Shown here piece by piece: positions 11,959-22,644 of a DNA stretch of 64,000 bases. The stretch is from NCBI GenBank assembly GCA_002803225.1, contig NXFV01000490.1:105481-169480 (forward strand), in the 5' to 3' direction. The notes beneath the pieces are model-generated. The model did no database searches, was not told the origin of the DNA, and saw nothing but the letters and a program-made list of their open reading frames with translations. Source of the stretch: Gamarada debralockiae (Eukaryota > Ascomycota > Leotiomycetes > Helotiales > Hyphodiscaceae). How positions within the stretch are numbered: position 1 is the first letter of the stretch; every line of letters starts with the position of its first letter. The translations under genes and the position numbers were made by a program.

Positions 11959-13645
11959 TTATTTTCGCTTGCCAGACCCAAAACTACCCTCAAAGCCTGG
12001 CCTACTCTTAACCTTAGGTTTCTTGGTCTTACTAACTCCACTAGATTTGCCCTTTCCCTTCCCCTTAGAGCCCTTCTCATCTCTTCGCTTCTTCAGGTTC
12101 TCCTCGCGCTTCTTCTGTCTCATGGCTTGTCCCTTCGCCACGCCTTCCTTCCTCTCATTCCACTCCTTCTCGCTCTTCTTCTTCGCCTTCTCCTTGCGCT
12201 TCAAAGTCTTCTTCAGCAAGCTTGTATTATCCCTAATCTTCTCCCCATGAGCACGCTTCTTTGCGTTTAGCCAGAGATCTTTCTCCTCGATATCCGCTCG
12301 CTTCTCGTCGTCCAGTCCAGCTAGCCGTAACCGCTTCTTCTCGCTAGCTTGTAAAGCCGCAGCAGCGTCTTGTGGTCCCTTTTTCTTCGGCACATCTCTC
12401 AACGCAGAGAGATCTTCGTTGAGTTGCTGACCATCCGCAAACGAAACTCGGCCAAAGGAGAAGTTGTTTTCAGGTGATTGGATAGCTGGGCTGAAAATAC
12501 TTGACGCAGGCGAGTCGCGTGCAGAAGCAAGAGCAGCTTCCCGTCGTGCATCCTCCTCGATCTTAGCCTTCAACCTCAGCTCTTTCTTATGTGCTCGTCT
12601 TTGCTCTTCCTTCTTTCTCCGTGCCTCCATCAGTTCTTGTCGATTTCGTGCGGGAGCTCCATCTGGGCCATCGGCTTTTCGCGCAGCTCGTAAGGCTTCG
12701 ATCCGTGCTGCTAATCTTGCTCGAAGGAGCTCGGGATCGGTGGGGAGTTTGATGTGTTTTGGTGCGGTGGCCGGGGGAATAACAGAGGATGTGGAGGTGT
12801 TGGCGCTGGCGGGGTTGTCGAAGGTGGGTGAGGGCGGTGAAGGACTGGGAGATGCGGAGGAGTTTTGGGTGTTGGGTATCTCTTCTTCGAGACCTGAGGC
12901 TTCGAAGGGTTCTATTTCGTCTCCGGGTAGATCTTCTATGCCCTCCATTTCAGAGTCTTCCACTACCTCCTTGGCGACGGGCTGTTCCTCTGCATCCTCG
13001 TTGGCTCCTAGTTCAACGACTTGGTCTGCAGCCTTTGAAGCTTGTCCCTTTTTCTTTTCTGCTTTCTTTAACTTCTTCTCCTTCTTCCGTTCTGCCTTTA
13101 GACGCTTTGCTTCCCCAGCCAGCGCGGCCTTGGTTTGATTTGATGTGTTCGGTTTCGATTCGTCCGAGGTTGTTTTGTCTGTGGATTGTGATGGGTCGGA
13201 TGTCTTTTGTTTCTTGGCTTTCTTCTCTTGTGGTAACTTCAGACCTTGCTTCGGCAGCTCTTTTTCCACACCTTCCACATCAGATTCGTCAATCTCCTCC
13301 AACTTCCTCTTTCTCGCCCGCTCATCCATGACATCTTTGGCGCTCTTCACAGAACTGGGGTCGAGTTTTGCTCGTCGTGCAGCAGCAGCTTGCTCTTTTG
13401 TTTGCTTCTTCTTCTTCCATTGATCCTGATAACAAACTGATCAATATTTGCGCGGAGCATGGACAAGATTTCTTGTACTTACACTGGTGTCTTCGCCGTA
13501 GTAGTGTTTTGCTGGTATTAAAGAGAGCAAACCGTCAAATGCTGCCGCATGTTCACGCAGTCGGTCCTGTAGAAATTTCGGTCAGTAAATAAGAAAAGTC
13601 AAAAAAGGCGGGGAAGAAAACTACCTGAAGTGAACTTTCCGCCAT
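11959..13645 (-). CDS. RRP14: Ribosome biogenesis protein SURF6/Rrp14
   Basis: Three exons: 13645-13625 (7 codons), 13566-13483 and 13425-11959, giving 523 residues. The N-terminus LREHAAAFDGLLSLIPAKHY followed by YGEDTSDQWKKKK is the Rrp14 N-terminal motif. The middle is acidic/Lys-rich. The C-terminal SURF6 domain is very basic, with RNRQELMEARRKKEEQRRAH, SFGRVSF and DLWLNAKKRAHGEKIRDN. It ends in a Lys/Gly-rich nucleolar-type tail. The family acts in pre-60S and 40S assembly in the nucleolus. The longest single frame begins at an internal Met near 13350, so an annotation from it alone would lose the conserved N-terminus. Confidence 0.94.
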
Positions 13646-14331
13646 TTTCGCAACCCAGATTTGATTTTCGCGAAATGAACAAATACCCGAGTATATGGGC
13701 GTTTTACCTGGCGAATACAGGTAGAATTACACGAATTGACACTGCAAGAGGTCGTTGTCGGCGGCTGGCTAGTCTCTAGATCCCAAAAGTTTTCGAATCG
13801 ATCTTTTTAGTGTGAACTTCTATCGCAGATGTCGCTTAGGAATGCAGCACGTGACAATATGCTGCATACACGCCCTTATATGCTAGAGTGCACATTCTCC
13901 AACAGAGTTCCAAAAATCTGACTCCGCCACATTGGAAAACGTACGTTTACGCAGCCTCAGTCATGCAGATCGTCAGTGAATGGCTATCTTAAGTCAACCT
14001 CTGTCAAGTACGTGGACTTCCCTTTACCCGTGAATTATTTGCAACGACCTCATTATGGCCACGGAGTGCTGGCCTTACGCCTCCTTTAACGAAGCCACCA
14101 CCATCTCTCCATAACTCGTTGCCTGAAATCATTCTTCACAAGAAGCTATTCAGCTCGTCTTTTTTTCAAAGACTACTTGATACTCCAGCAATCTCGACGT
14201 CTGTTGACCTTTCTTGCAAAGAGATTTACACGGATTCAAAGCTCCTTACCAGCTTGCTAAGACTCTTTGCTCTTTCCCCCTTTCTACAGTTTCCGCATTC
14301 GGACAACCAATTCCTAAAGAAGAAGTTGAGG
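13646..14331. other. Divergent promoter region, SURF6 and the 14332 gene
   Basis: 686 bp. A CT-rich leader lies just before 14332. The frame upstream of ATG 14332 is open from 14119, so an earlier start cannot be excluded, but those upstream codons look like leader sequence. Confidence 0.5.
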
Positions 14332-16296
14332 ATGGGTCCCTATGTCGAAGCAAACTCACTTTCTGATATTACACAAATCGCTTCAAATCCTCCGAAATAT
14401 CCCCGCAATCCAACCGAGAAACAACGGCCGCCATTGACTTTGTACATTGCTCGAGTCCCAGGAAGTCAAGGTGAGTCACGTGGAGTCACTTTTTGAATGG
14501 GAATAGCTCTGAACCATCCCGCAGATATCATTCTCACAACCCTCAAACCCCAATTGAAGAACGTCACCGCGGAGGATGTAGCAAGTTCCTTGTATTTCCT
14601 GCATTTGAACACGGAAGATGATGCTCGGCTTCTGGCAGATGAGCAGGAAAATGCCATTTATGAGGCTCCTGTAGAGCCCAATGCGGTTGCACAGAAGCCG
14701 CTACCCCGCAAGCCGCTGCCGGAAACAGCGAGATCATCCCTCGACCTCAATCGCTCTGGCGAATCCAACATTCCACGTCCTGCTGTTCAAACGGCTCCAG
14801 ATCATCTTTCCCGCAAACCACTGCCGGTACCGGCGAGGTCATCCCTCGATCTCAATCGTTCAGAACAAGTGAATAATCCAGGCGCTTCTAGCCAACTTGT
14901 TCCATTCTTCAGCAGTAGCCGAGAATTTCAGCGCAAAGAGGTAGCTTCTCGCGAGTCACCAACTCAGCCTCATGACCAAGCCAGAGAAAGTGTTCCGAGA
15001 AGGCCATTGGGTCCTAGGCCTCTCGGGTCGGAAGCTTCAATTGAAAGGAAGCCGCTTTCCAGTAATGAGAACCGGCCGTTGAGCTCTAGATCACAGTTTC
15101 AAGATTTTGCCTTACCAAAGGTCAGCAGTGACAGTGCTCGATCAGACCTCTCAAGCTACAACGATCTCAAGATCGATGGATCTACAAAGTCGTTCTCAAT
15201 TACAATCATCCGCCGAGATCCCTCATCAGGCGCCCAGTGGAACATTGGCAGCATAATCGGAGAAGCTCAAAATCGAGGAATGAAAGCCATGTCAAACCCT
15301 AAAAAGCCGTATTTCGACATATCAGTGCATCTTACAACGCCAGGCTACACACCTTTCCGTAATTCTAAAACAGCTTCTCACAATGACAACTTGTCACACA
15401 ATCAGCAGGCTACCGTGAACGAGCCTGGTATTACGGCCCCCGAGTGGGGATTCGATCGACAAGTACGCATGGAGGGCTCCAATTTTTGGGACCGTACTTC
15501 CAAGCAACACAGGCGGTCACAGTCCGATTTTTCGGATACACGTTCCGGGACACGTGGGGGCAGTAAGAGCTCAGATGCTGTCCTGCCCGGTGTCAGGCCC
15601 GGTGATAGTACAGCAGATGATTCGGGCTCTAAGGGTTACGCGTTTTTGAGCCCTTGGGGAGGTCGTTGCAAATTCTCAACAGGAGGCGGAGGCCGAAGCC
15701 TCCGATGCAAGCATACACTGCCAGATTCACTATCTTCAAGCAATGCGGTTTTTGAGACTTCTGGGTCAGCGATTGTGAGCGAACTCCGCTTCAATTTGCC
15801 GCATTCTGCAGTATTCAACGCTCCTACTACGAACAAAGATACCAAAAGGGGAGGTGTCGAGTCTGGGCGTTTTTCACTCCCAAAACTTGGTCACATTCGA
15901 AACAAATTATCTCAAGGCACGCGTCCACCTCTTCCACCAAGACCACATCCAACGTCATATGCTGCGATGTACCCCAGCGACGACGAAGAGCCTCCCCCGC
16001 TTCCCCCTAGAATACATACGGGTCAACGTGTGGCTGACGCAAGTGACGAGCAAGAGCCTCCACCAATTTCGATCAGGTCACATCCTTTTGGGTATACGCT
16101 GAGGTCGCCGAGTGAAGAAGAGGACGAACGACTAGACCTGAGCATTGGTCGTGAGAAGGCTGGAGGTGGGAATAGGGGCAAACGTGCAAAACTCGGCAAA
16201 CTTATCATCCATGATGAAGGTTTCAAGATGTTAGACCTAGTTGTGGCGGCAAATATGGGAGTCTGGTGGAGTGTATGGGGATCTGATCATCGATAA
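14332..16296 (+). CDS. Conserved fungal protein of unknown function, Pro-rich
   Basis: Two exons, 14332-14470 and 14525-16296 (intron 54 bp, GTGAGT..GCAG), giving 636 residues. Splicing joins TLYIARVPGSQ to DIILTTLKPQLKNVTAEDVA without a break, which supports the model. The N-terminal ~75 residues look folded. A long disordered middle contains two near-identical copies of a unit reading RKPLPxxARSSLDLNRS. A central segment (FSITIIRRDPSSGAQWNIGS, then KPYFDISVHLTTPGY) looks like a small conserved domain. The Pro-rich PPLPPRPH / PPPLPPRIH repeats resemble SH3 ligands. A short C-terminus (KLGKLIIHDEGFKMLDLVVA, then MGVWWSVWG) is hydrophobic. I recognise it as a conserved filamentous-fungal type but know no function. 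Confidence 0.75.
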
Positions 16297-16673
16297 CTTG
16301 ACGACGGTTAACTGCTCACAAGTCATGGACGTTTCAAGTTTTGGGCCTTTCCCCAGGCCTCATGATCCATTTCTGGAGCCGTTCCCATTCATAAAAACCT
16401 GACGTTCATTTCACCTTCGAGCAACGCTACTTTCGGATTTAGCTAGCCAAACCGAAGTCCGGACATTCAAAGTAATTGGTAGAAGCGAGGAAGACGGCAA
16501 GATTCGCTCATTCTTGCGGTTCTCCGCCGCCTGTCTCTTGGAAGACCCGAGTAGCGTGTGACGCAGGGTGGGTCACCCATATTGATTACTCATACTCGCT
16601 TCTGCAAACCACCTCAGTTACTTATTTGGTGGCAGACTAAATGATCTTCTGATAGTCTTCCATTCAAATTGAA
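16297..16673. other. Intergenic region upstream of the kinase remnant
   Basis: 377 bp; only short frames and nothing recognisable. Confidence 0.45.
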
Positions 16674-18410
16674 ATGACCAGACGCTGCTTGGGCCTCAAG
16701 AGGCCACTACATTCCTTCATCTATCAATCGCCCTGCTCCTATCGATTTCTCCCATATCTGCCTCAATCATTTTTTAGAACCATGGCTAGTGCTCCTCACT
16801 CTCCTCCCCGCAAGTTCCCAACTTCCGGGTTTGTGGCGCTAGACACAACCAAGAAGATTGACGAAGAAGATGTTCCCTCTTACGTCCCAGAGGATTATTA
16901 TCCAGTTTATATCGGTGAGGTGTTCAGGTCTAGATACCAGGTTGTAACGAAATTAGGATTCGGGGTGAATTCCACAGTTTGGCTGTGCAGAGATCTTAGG
17001 CAAGGATTTGAACTGCATTTATTCAACTAATCGAGATTCTTTCTAATGTATCAATAGGGAACACCGATATCTAACGCTCAAAATACGTGTTCGAACCAAA
17101 GGGCATGGGGACCTACATGGTAATCACGAAATCACAATCAACAAACACTTAAAAAGTAATTCCATTGAACATCCAGGGAAAGGCATGGTCCGGAGAGTCC
17201 TTGATTCGTTTGAAATCGCTGGTCCCAATGGAAATCACAAATGCATGCTCTATCAACCGCTTGGAATGAGTTTCACCGAGTATCTGAGACTTCTTCCACA
17301 GAATAGGTTTCCAAAAGATCTTGCCCAAAGGAGCGTTCAACTCCTCCTTATAGCCCTAGATTATTTACATCAATGCCATGTCGTTCACACTGGTGAGCTC
17401 TCAATCATATGAAACTAGCCTTCTTATGGTGATTAGAAGCTAATTCGTTGTCAGATATTTCACCAAATAACGTGCTCCAAAAGATTGAGGATGACTCAAT
17501 CACTTCCCAGATTGAGCAAGGCGAACTAGAACGACCTATCGCCCGGAAGGTTCTTAGCGATCGCACTATCTACAATTCTCGACCGATGCCTTTAAGTGCA
17601 GGCCTACCAGTCTTCTGCTAGAGTTGGTGCCCAAAAGCACAAAGGCGACATTATGCCTGGAATTTACCGCGCCCCGGAGGTGATTTTGGGGATGGATTGG
17701 GATTCTAAAGTGGATATTTGGGCGATTGGTGTCATGGTGAGTACAAATCAATGACGAAACAGTTGATTCTACTGGCGCATTGTTACTTGAGTGTTTTGGA
17801 ATATCCCACAAGAGTTGGGTCACGCTACTTGGCTGAAGTAACGAAGACATTTCAAGGTCAAAAATCAGATGCCCTCCATAACTAGGCTGTGAACAAGCTA
17901 AAAATTGAGCTAACTTTTGTCCAATCTACCTAGATGTGGGATCTTCTTGAAGGCGGCCATTTATTCTTCGCAAAGAAAAACCGAATACTAGATGATGAAC
18001 AGCACCTTGCAGAAATGGTTTCACTTTTGGGGCCTCCACCTCCAGAATTCTTGAAACGGAGTGAAAAGTGCTACCAATACTGGGACAGTCAAGGTACTGC
18101 ATCAAAATGCTCTATTCTTCCAACTCGGAAAAGATAGTATTTTTCTGCTCAGGTCACTACACGGTAATAATTTGCTGATGTCACTATAGGAAACTGGAAA
18201 GGCTCCGTTCCGATTCCTGATCAATCTTTCGAAATCCGTGAGCAGTGGCTTCATGGGGAGGACCGGACTCTTTTCGTACAGTTCCTGCGCAGGATGTTAT
18301 GCTGGATGCCAGAGGAGAGGCCCGTTGCGGAGGAGCTGGCTTTTGACGAGTTTTTGATGCAGCCACAGGCCACCGCATTTTCAGGAGCATCGACCGAGAC
18401 AGTGACGTAG
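16674..18410 (+). pseudogene. SRPK-like protein kinase with the DFG segment deleted
   Basis: Exons by homology: 16674-16999, 17058-17392, 17455-17736, 17934-18093 and 18190-18410. Intron 1 (17000-17057) has a GC donor in perfect GC-AG context. Kinase motifs in order are the Gly loop (KLGFGVNSTVWLCRDL), the ATP-binding Lys (YLTLKIRV), the catalytic loop (VVHTDISPNNVL, SRPK-like HTD), APE (YRAPEVILGMDWDSKVDIWA) and the C lobe (WDLLEGGHLF). Between GLPVFC and RVGAQKHKGD the DFG-E-A segment is absent. The frame runs into TAG at 17619-17621 and coding resumes one base over. No intron can bridge this. The deletion removes the Mg-binding Asp, so any product would be truncated and dead. The alternative ATG MASAPHSPP lies in the same exon. 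Confidence 0.8.
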
Positions 18411-19157
18411 AAAATTTGTCTGCTGTTCTAACTATGCCAAGATCCTCTTTGATTGAGTGCGCTTTTTTTTGTCAGAATGTTATTGATTGATTACCTAATA
18501 TCCACTTCACTTCTCACACAAATACGATCAGCAGCCTCCTCTGCTGAGCGGTCTGGCTCCCTGTAAACGCCAAACATTCATCCAACTTCCTCCCTCCCGT
18601 CAATTCTCAAGTTTGATGACTTCCCAGACCTAACATTATAGTGTCCTCGGGTTGAAGTGCGAATATGGACCAAGTATTCGCAAGTCTGGATGGTTGAGCA
18701 CATGCTGACTCATGCCTCAACATGTTCTGTGTGTAGTGATTTTATTGTAATAATGCTGCTAACAGTTCTATCGAAAGAGGTCGATTGCTCGTGTGGGCAA
18801 GGCACTCGTAGTCGGTAGTGGGGCTAAGAGAGACGGGGCAGGCGCATCGTAGCTTCTGTTCTGCGTGGTGCGATACTGTACGGTTGCTGTGTCACATCAT
18901 CGGGCGTCATCCTGGCTCAATTTGGCACTTCAATTGTATACGCTCTCATGAGTCAAGACTGGCTTCGCCCACCACTCATGAGCTGTCGCCTAGGATCTAC
19001 CAGTCATGGTCCTTAAAAGGAGTATAACTTCCAGTTGTGTGAGTTACACAATATCACCTTCCTCCTTCTCATGTATCCTACGCCGATCCCTCCCGAAGCA
19101 CCACATGCGCCGCCAATGGTTTACACGCAAGTTCCAGCGATAGTCCGCACAAGTTGA
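18411..19157. other. Convergent region, kinase remnant and RAD54
   Basis: 747 bp between converging 3' ends; only short frames. Nothing recognised. Confidence 0.5.
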
Positions 19158-21665
19158 TTAATGAGATATATACTGAAACACAGCCGACACTTCCTTCTCG
19201 CCACACTCCTGTCTAAGCAACAAATCCTGAATGGGTTTCAGGCCCTCATTTACGAAATGATTCCACGTACTGGTATCACCGTACATCATCGCCGGCGCCT
19301 TGATGTACTGCTTCCCATCCGGCTTACAGCGCTTGCACTTGAACGTGTCGTGTGTATCACTTGTCGTATTGCCATGGTACTGGAATAATTCCCGCAGACT
19401 GTCGAGCGTGAAGTGGCGCTCCACGTCCTCGGCCGAGTCAACCACGCACGAGGAAAGAGATTGCTTGTGTGATTGTCGCTGGAATATCTTTTCTTCAATT
19501 GTACCTGTCGCGATGAAGCGATACACGAAACAATCCTTCTTTTGCCCGTCGCGCCATACTCGTGCCAGTGCCTGCTGATCTGCTGCCGGGTTCCAGTCGG
19601 GGTCGAAAAGTACGAGACGGTTGGCGCCGATGAGATTGAGACCGCATCCTCCCGCTTTGCTACTGAGGAGGAAGACGAATTCGTCGCCGTTCGGATCGTT
19701 GAACTTATCAACAAGTTTCTGTCGCTTGGTGACATTCATCGTACCATCCAGGCGAAGAGATCCGTAGTTGCGGGATCTGCAGAGCTTATCGAACATGTCC
19801 AGTGTCTGAGTGTAATTACTGATAAGGACAATCTTGTCATTCGTGTCCTGTCGAATACGAGCGAGCATTCGATCGAGTACTTGCATCTTTCCCGAGTACC
19901 ACGGTTTGATGTCTCGGTCCCTGCCGCGAGCTTCCTTCTGGACGTAATCGTGGGGCCAAAGAGATTCGCATCCTGGGAGGTCATCGGGGAGATTGAGCAA
20001 GTCTGGGTGATTGCAAAGTTTCTTGAGCATACCAATTGCCTTGAGAGGCTGGCTTCCTTTTCCGCGAAGCAACGCTTTGATATCTGGACTAGTGATGAAG
20101 TAGTTGTAAAGATCGAGTTGGAAGGGAGCAAGATTGCAAAATACGACGTGTTCGTACTTGACCGGGAGGTACTTCGACAGGATATCGTTCGTTCGCCTAA
20201 TGATAAATTTGTTGACAAGAGCCAAAAGGTCTCGGAGGCACTCGTCTCCCCTCTCTCGATCCTTTTCGCTACCTGCGGCATCTCGTCCTCGCAAGATAGG
20301 TAACTCAAATCTCTTACGGAACTCGAGTCGGGTTCCAAGTAGACCAGGATTGGCAAAACTGATGAGGGAGAAGTACTCGGACAGATCGTTCTGAATCGGC
20401 GTGCCCGAAAGAATAACTCTTCTTGAAACATTGAGATCGTTCAGGGCGGTGAAGGTCTGGCTATCGCCGTTCTTCAATCGGTGGCCTTCGTCGCATAGCA
20501 TCAGTCCAATTTGAGTGTTCTTGAGCTCGCCGACATTTAATCGGAGTGTCTCGTAGGAAACAATGATAACAGGTCGCGTGATAGATCGGCCACTTGCAAT
20601 CGCCCATTGCCGCAGCTGTTGTGTAAGTTCTTCCTTCGTAGCCTTTCCATCGATTGCAAAAGGCTGGATAGCATCAGTTCCAAGCCATTTCACCAACTCA
20701 TTCGCCCAATTCCTGACCAAACTCGAAGGGCAGGCAATGATCGCCTTCTGAATCGTAGGCTTTCCAGCATCCGGGGACTGCTTCAACAAAGTCCACATGA
20801 GAGTGATACATTGTAGAGTCTTTCCGAGGCCCATCTCGTCTGCCATGATGCAGCCATTTGCCTTCTCCTCGATCATCCCAGTGACACATTTGTACATGAA
20901 TTTGACTCCCTCGATCTGATGAGGTCTGAGGACCTTCGCGAGCCTGGGATCGATCACGACTGGGACCTTTGGTCGATCTCCCTCCACGACCTTCTTAATT
21001 CCTAGAATTTCTGCAAGAGATTTGGAAACTAGTGGGGCTTCGATTTTGGGCGGTTCTCCTTCCTTCTTCACTTCCTCAATTGACTTCGGCTTCTCGTCGA
21101 TGGTCGGATCGTATAGAACAATTGCGAACTCTCCGCTAGGATCATGTAATGGTTTTGCGATGAAGACTGCGCCTTGTCTCAATCCAAGTGTTGGTGGAGG
21201 CCGATTTGGATTATATGACGCCGCGTCCTTGTTTATCAGAGGGACTGCAAAGCGTTTTCGAAACATTGTCTCCTTGTCTTTGACCTGGAAGACCGGGAAC
21301 TTATTCGCATCTCGATTTGCAAGCGCCAATCTATCCTCGTTCGTCCATGCCTTGTCCCCGTCATCCTTATCCCCATCCGCCCCTCCATAGTCCACCTTTC
21401 GTCTCTTGCGCGCGGGTTTGTCCGAAGTTCGAGATATTGTCGCTGAGCCAGGGCATTTGAAAGGCTTGATAAGTCGGTCGGTGGATTGAGGAGTTGACCC
21501 GTAAAGTCGCTGCGAGGAAGGGGGTCTGCTAGATAAAGGAGTGTTCTCCTTGTCGTCGCTCAGGGTGATTCTGAATGGCTTCTTCAATCGATCAATTGTT
21601 TTGGGAGTTGCGATGAGTCCAACTCGTCGCTGAGAAGTAGGTTCCTCAGGAGGCGCGACCGACAT
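19158..21665 (-). CDS. RAD54: DNA repair/recombination ATPase Rad54
   Basis: Single exon, 835 residues from ATG 21665 (MSVAPPEEPT); the longer open frame to 21689 begins with TTG, not ATG. The N-terminus has two repeats of the type PKTIDRLKKPFRITL / PQSTDRLIKPFKCPG and a basic KPARKRRKVDYGG. The SNF2 motor follows: MADEMGLGKTLQCITLMWTL (Walker A, about residue 275), DEGHRLKN (about 393), SGTPIQNDLSEYFSL, then the helicase C lobe with SSKAGGCGLNLIGANRLVLF and ARVWRDGQKK. C-terminal CKRCKPDGKQY fits the Rad54 zinc region. It translocates on dsDNA and stimulates Rad51 strand exchange. Two ACGCG elements lie about 120 bp upstream of the start. Confidence 0.97.
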   Translation of the reverse strand: MSVAPPEEPTSQRRVGLIATPKTIDRLKKPFRITLSDDKENTPLSSRPPSSQRLYGSTPQSTDRLIKPFKCPGSATISRTSDKPARKRRKVDYGGADGDKDDGDKAWTNEDRLALANRDANKFPVFQVKDKETMFRKRFAVPLINKDAASYNPNRPPPTLGLRQGAVFIAKPLHDPSGEFAIVLYDPTIDEKPKSIEEVKKEGEPPKIEAPLVSKSLAEILGIKKVVEGDRPKVPVVIDPRLAKVLRPHQIEGVKFMYKCVTGMIEEKANGCIMADEMGLGKTLQCITLMWTLLKQSPDAGKPTIQKAIIACPSSLVRNWANELVKWLGTDAIQPFAIDGKATKEELTQQLRQWAIASGRSITRPVIIVSYETLRLNVGELKNTQIGLMLCDEGHRLKNGDSQTFTALNDLNVSRRVILSGTPIQNDLSEYFSLISFANPGLLGTRLEFRKRFELPILRGRDAAGSEKDRERGDECLRDLLALVNKFIIRRTNDILSKYLPVKYEHVVFCNLAPFQLDLYNYFITSPDIKALLRGKGSQPLKAIGMLKKLCNHPDLLNLPDDLPGCESLWPHDYVQKEARGRDRDIKPWYSGKMQVLDRMLARIRQDTNDKIVLISNYTQTLDMFDKLCRSRNYGSLRLDGTMNVTKRQKLVDKFNDPNGDEFVFLLSSKAGGCGLNLIGANRLVLFDPDWNPAADQQALARVWRDGQKKDCFVYRFIATGTIEEKIFQRQSHKQSLSSCVVDSAEDVERHFTLDSLRELFQYHGNTTSDTHDTFKCKRCKPDGKQYIKAPAMMYGDTSTWNHFVNEGLKPIQDLLLRQECGEKEVSAVFQYISH

Positions 21666-22256
21666 CTTGACCGCTATTGAATCGTTCAATAAATCATGAG
21701 CATTGTAGTTTCAATGGTAATTCGCGTTGGTAGAAGCGTAAGTGTTGGCTTGTGATGTTGTTTGGATTTAGATGCGGCGATGTCGACGCGACGCGATTTC
21801 GTTCGCCGAAACACGTTGGGCAGGCGCGACCACGTGACTAATCCAAGGCAGCAATTGGGTCTCAAGTATTCTCTCAATTTGGATTTGATTGACTTTTGAA
21901 CTCTATGGTCTTGTCATTAATTCAATAGAAAACCTTTGAAGCGTTGAGATAAATAAAAGCTGAATTACCTTTCTCCATTCAAAGCAATTGAAAATCTTTA
22001 TGGCCCAATTTCCCCGAAAATCCACCGTAGACTCTCTTCCGAGCCGTCAACCCGTGAATCGCCGTCACCGAAAATGCCAGGATCCTTGAAAATTTCCTTC
22101 TTTCAAAAATTCAAATACCGTACCTCTCCTTTCTCTAAAGTAGATTTCTTTCTTTGCAGAATTCTAATCATTCATTTCCTTGGTACTCATAGATTTTTCT
22201 TTTTTTAACCTAATTACCCCAGCTTTCTACAAACTCCACTCTACCGGAACCTAGGA
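21666..22256. other. Divergent promoter region of RAD54 and the 22257 ORF
   Basis: 591 bp holding the RAD54 upstream elements described separately. An AT-rich part near 22130-22220 ends in a pyrimidine-rich leader before 22257. Confidence 0.5.
21786..21795. promoter_or_regulatory. Tandem ACGCG (MCB-like) elements upstream of RAD54
   Basis: Two back-to-back ACGCG units (GACGCGACGCGAT) about 120 bp before the RAD54 ATG. ACGCG(T/A) is the core of MBF sites that time S-phase genes in fungi. Similar elements occur before PRI1 and MSH2 in this window. Confidence 0.5.
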
Positions 22257-22583
22257 ATGGCCCCACAATCTTTATCCCCGCCAACAACTCTCGACCATTT
22301 CTTCTCCAACTACCAATATCCCATCCTTATGAGCGCGTTCGCAACTCAAGTTTGCCATTATCAGTATATACGGAGAGCTGAGCCAGCAATCGAGTCTTCG
22401 TCAGTTAGAGCAGCGTCTTTCCCGAGACCCTTGAGAGCCGGATTGGGTTGGGCTGTTGTGTTTGTTGGATTGCTCACGAGGATCACGTTTGCGAAGATTG
22501 CTATCAGAGATTCCTCTGATCCAATACTCACTCAGTCGCCGTTGAGGAACTCGTGGAGGACAGCCCCTGACAGAGGCATCTGA
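22257..22583 (+). CDS. Small putative membrane protein or long uORF, unknown
   Basis: 108-codon frame from ATG 22257. One hydrophobic segment (PLRAGLGWAVVFVGLLTRIT) could cross a membrane, and an aromatic-rich stretch (LDHFFSNYQYPILMSAFATQ) could form a second. It stops only 61 bp before the ATG of the mitochondrial carrier on the same strand, very tight for two separate fungal transcripts. It may be a small gene or a long upstream ORF of the carrier mRNA. I do not recognise a family. Confidence 0.45.
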   Translation: MAPQSLSPPTTLDHFFSNYQYPILMSAFATQVCHYQYIRRAEPAIESSSVRAASFPRPLRAGLGWAVVFVGLLTRITFAKIAIRDSSDPILTQSPLRNSWRTAPDRGI

Positions 22584-22644
22584 ATTTACTATCTATCCCT
22601 TGATGAGGCCATGATCCCGCGATATTCACCACCACAATACGATC

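Noticed and set aside
12464..13138. 224-codon plus-strand frame
   Set aside because: Antisense to the Lys/Glu-rich SURF6 coding region; composition follows from the real gene.
19473..20303. 276-codon plus-strand frame
   Set aside because: It lies antisense inside the RAD54 ATPase; no family motif. A shadow of codon bias.
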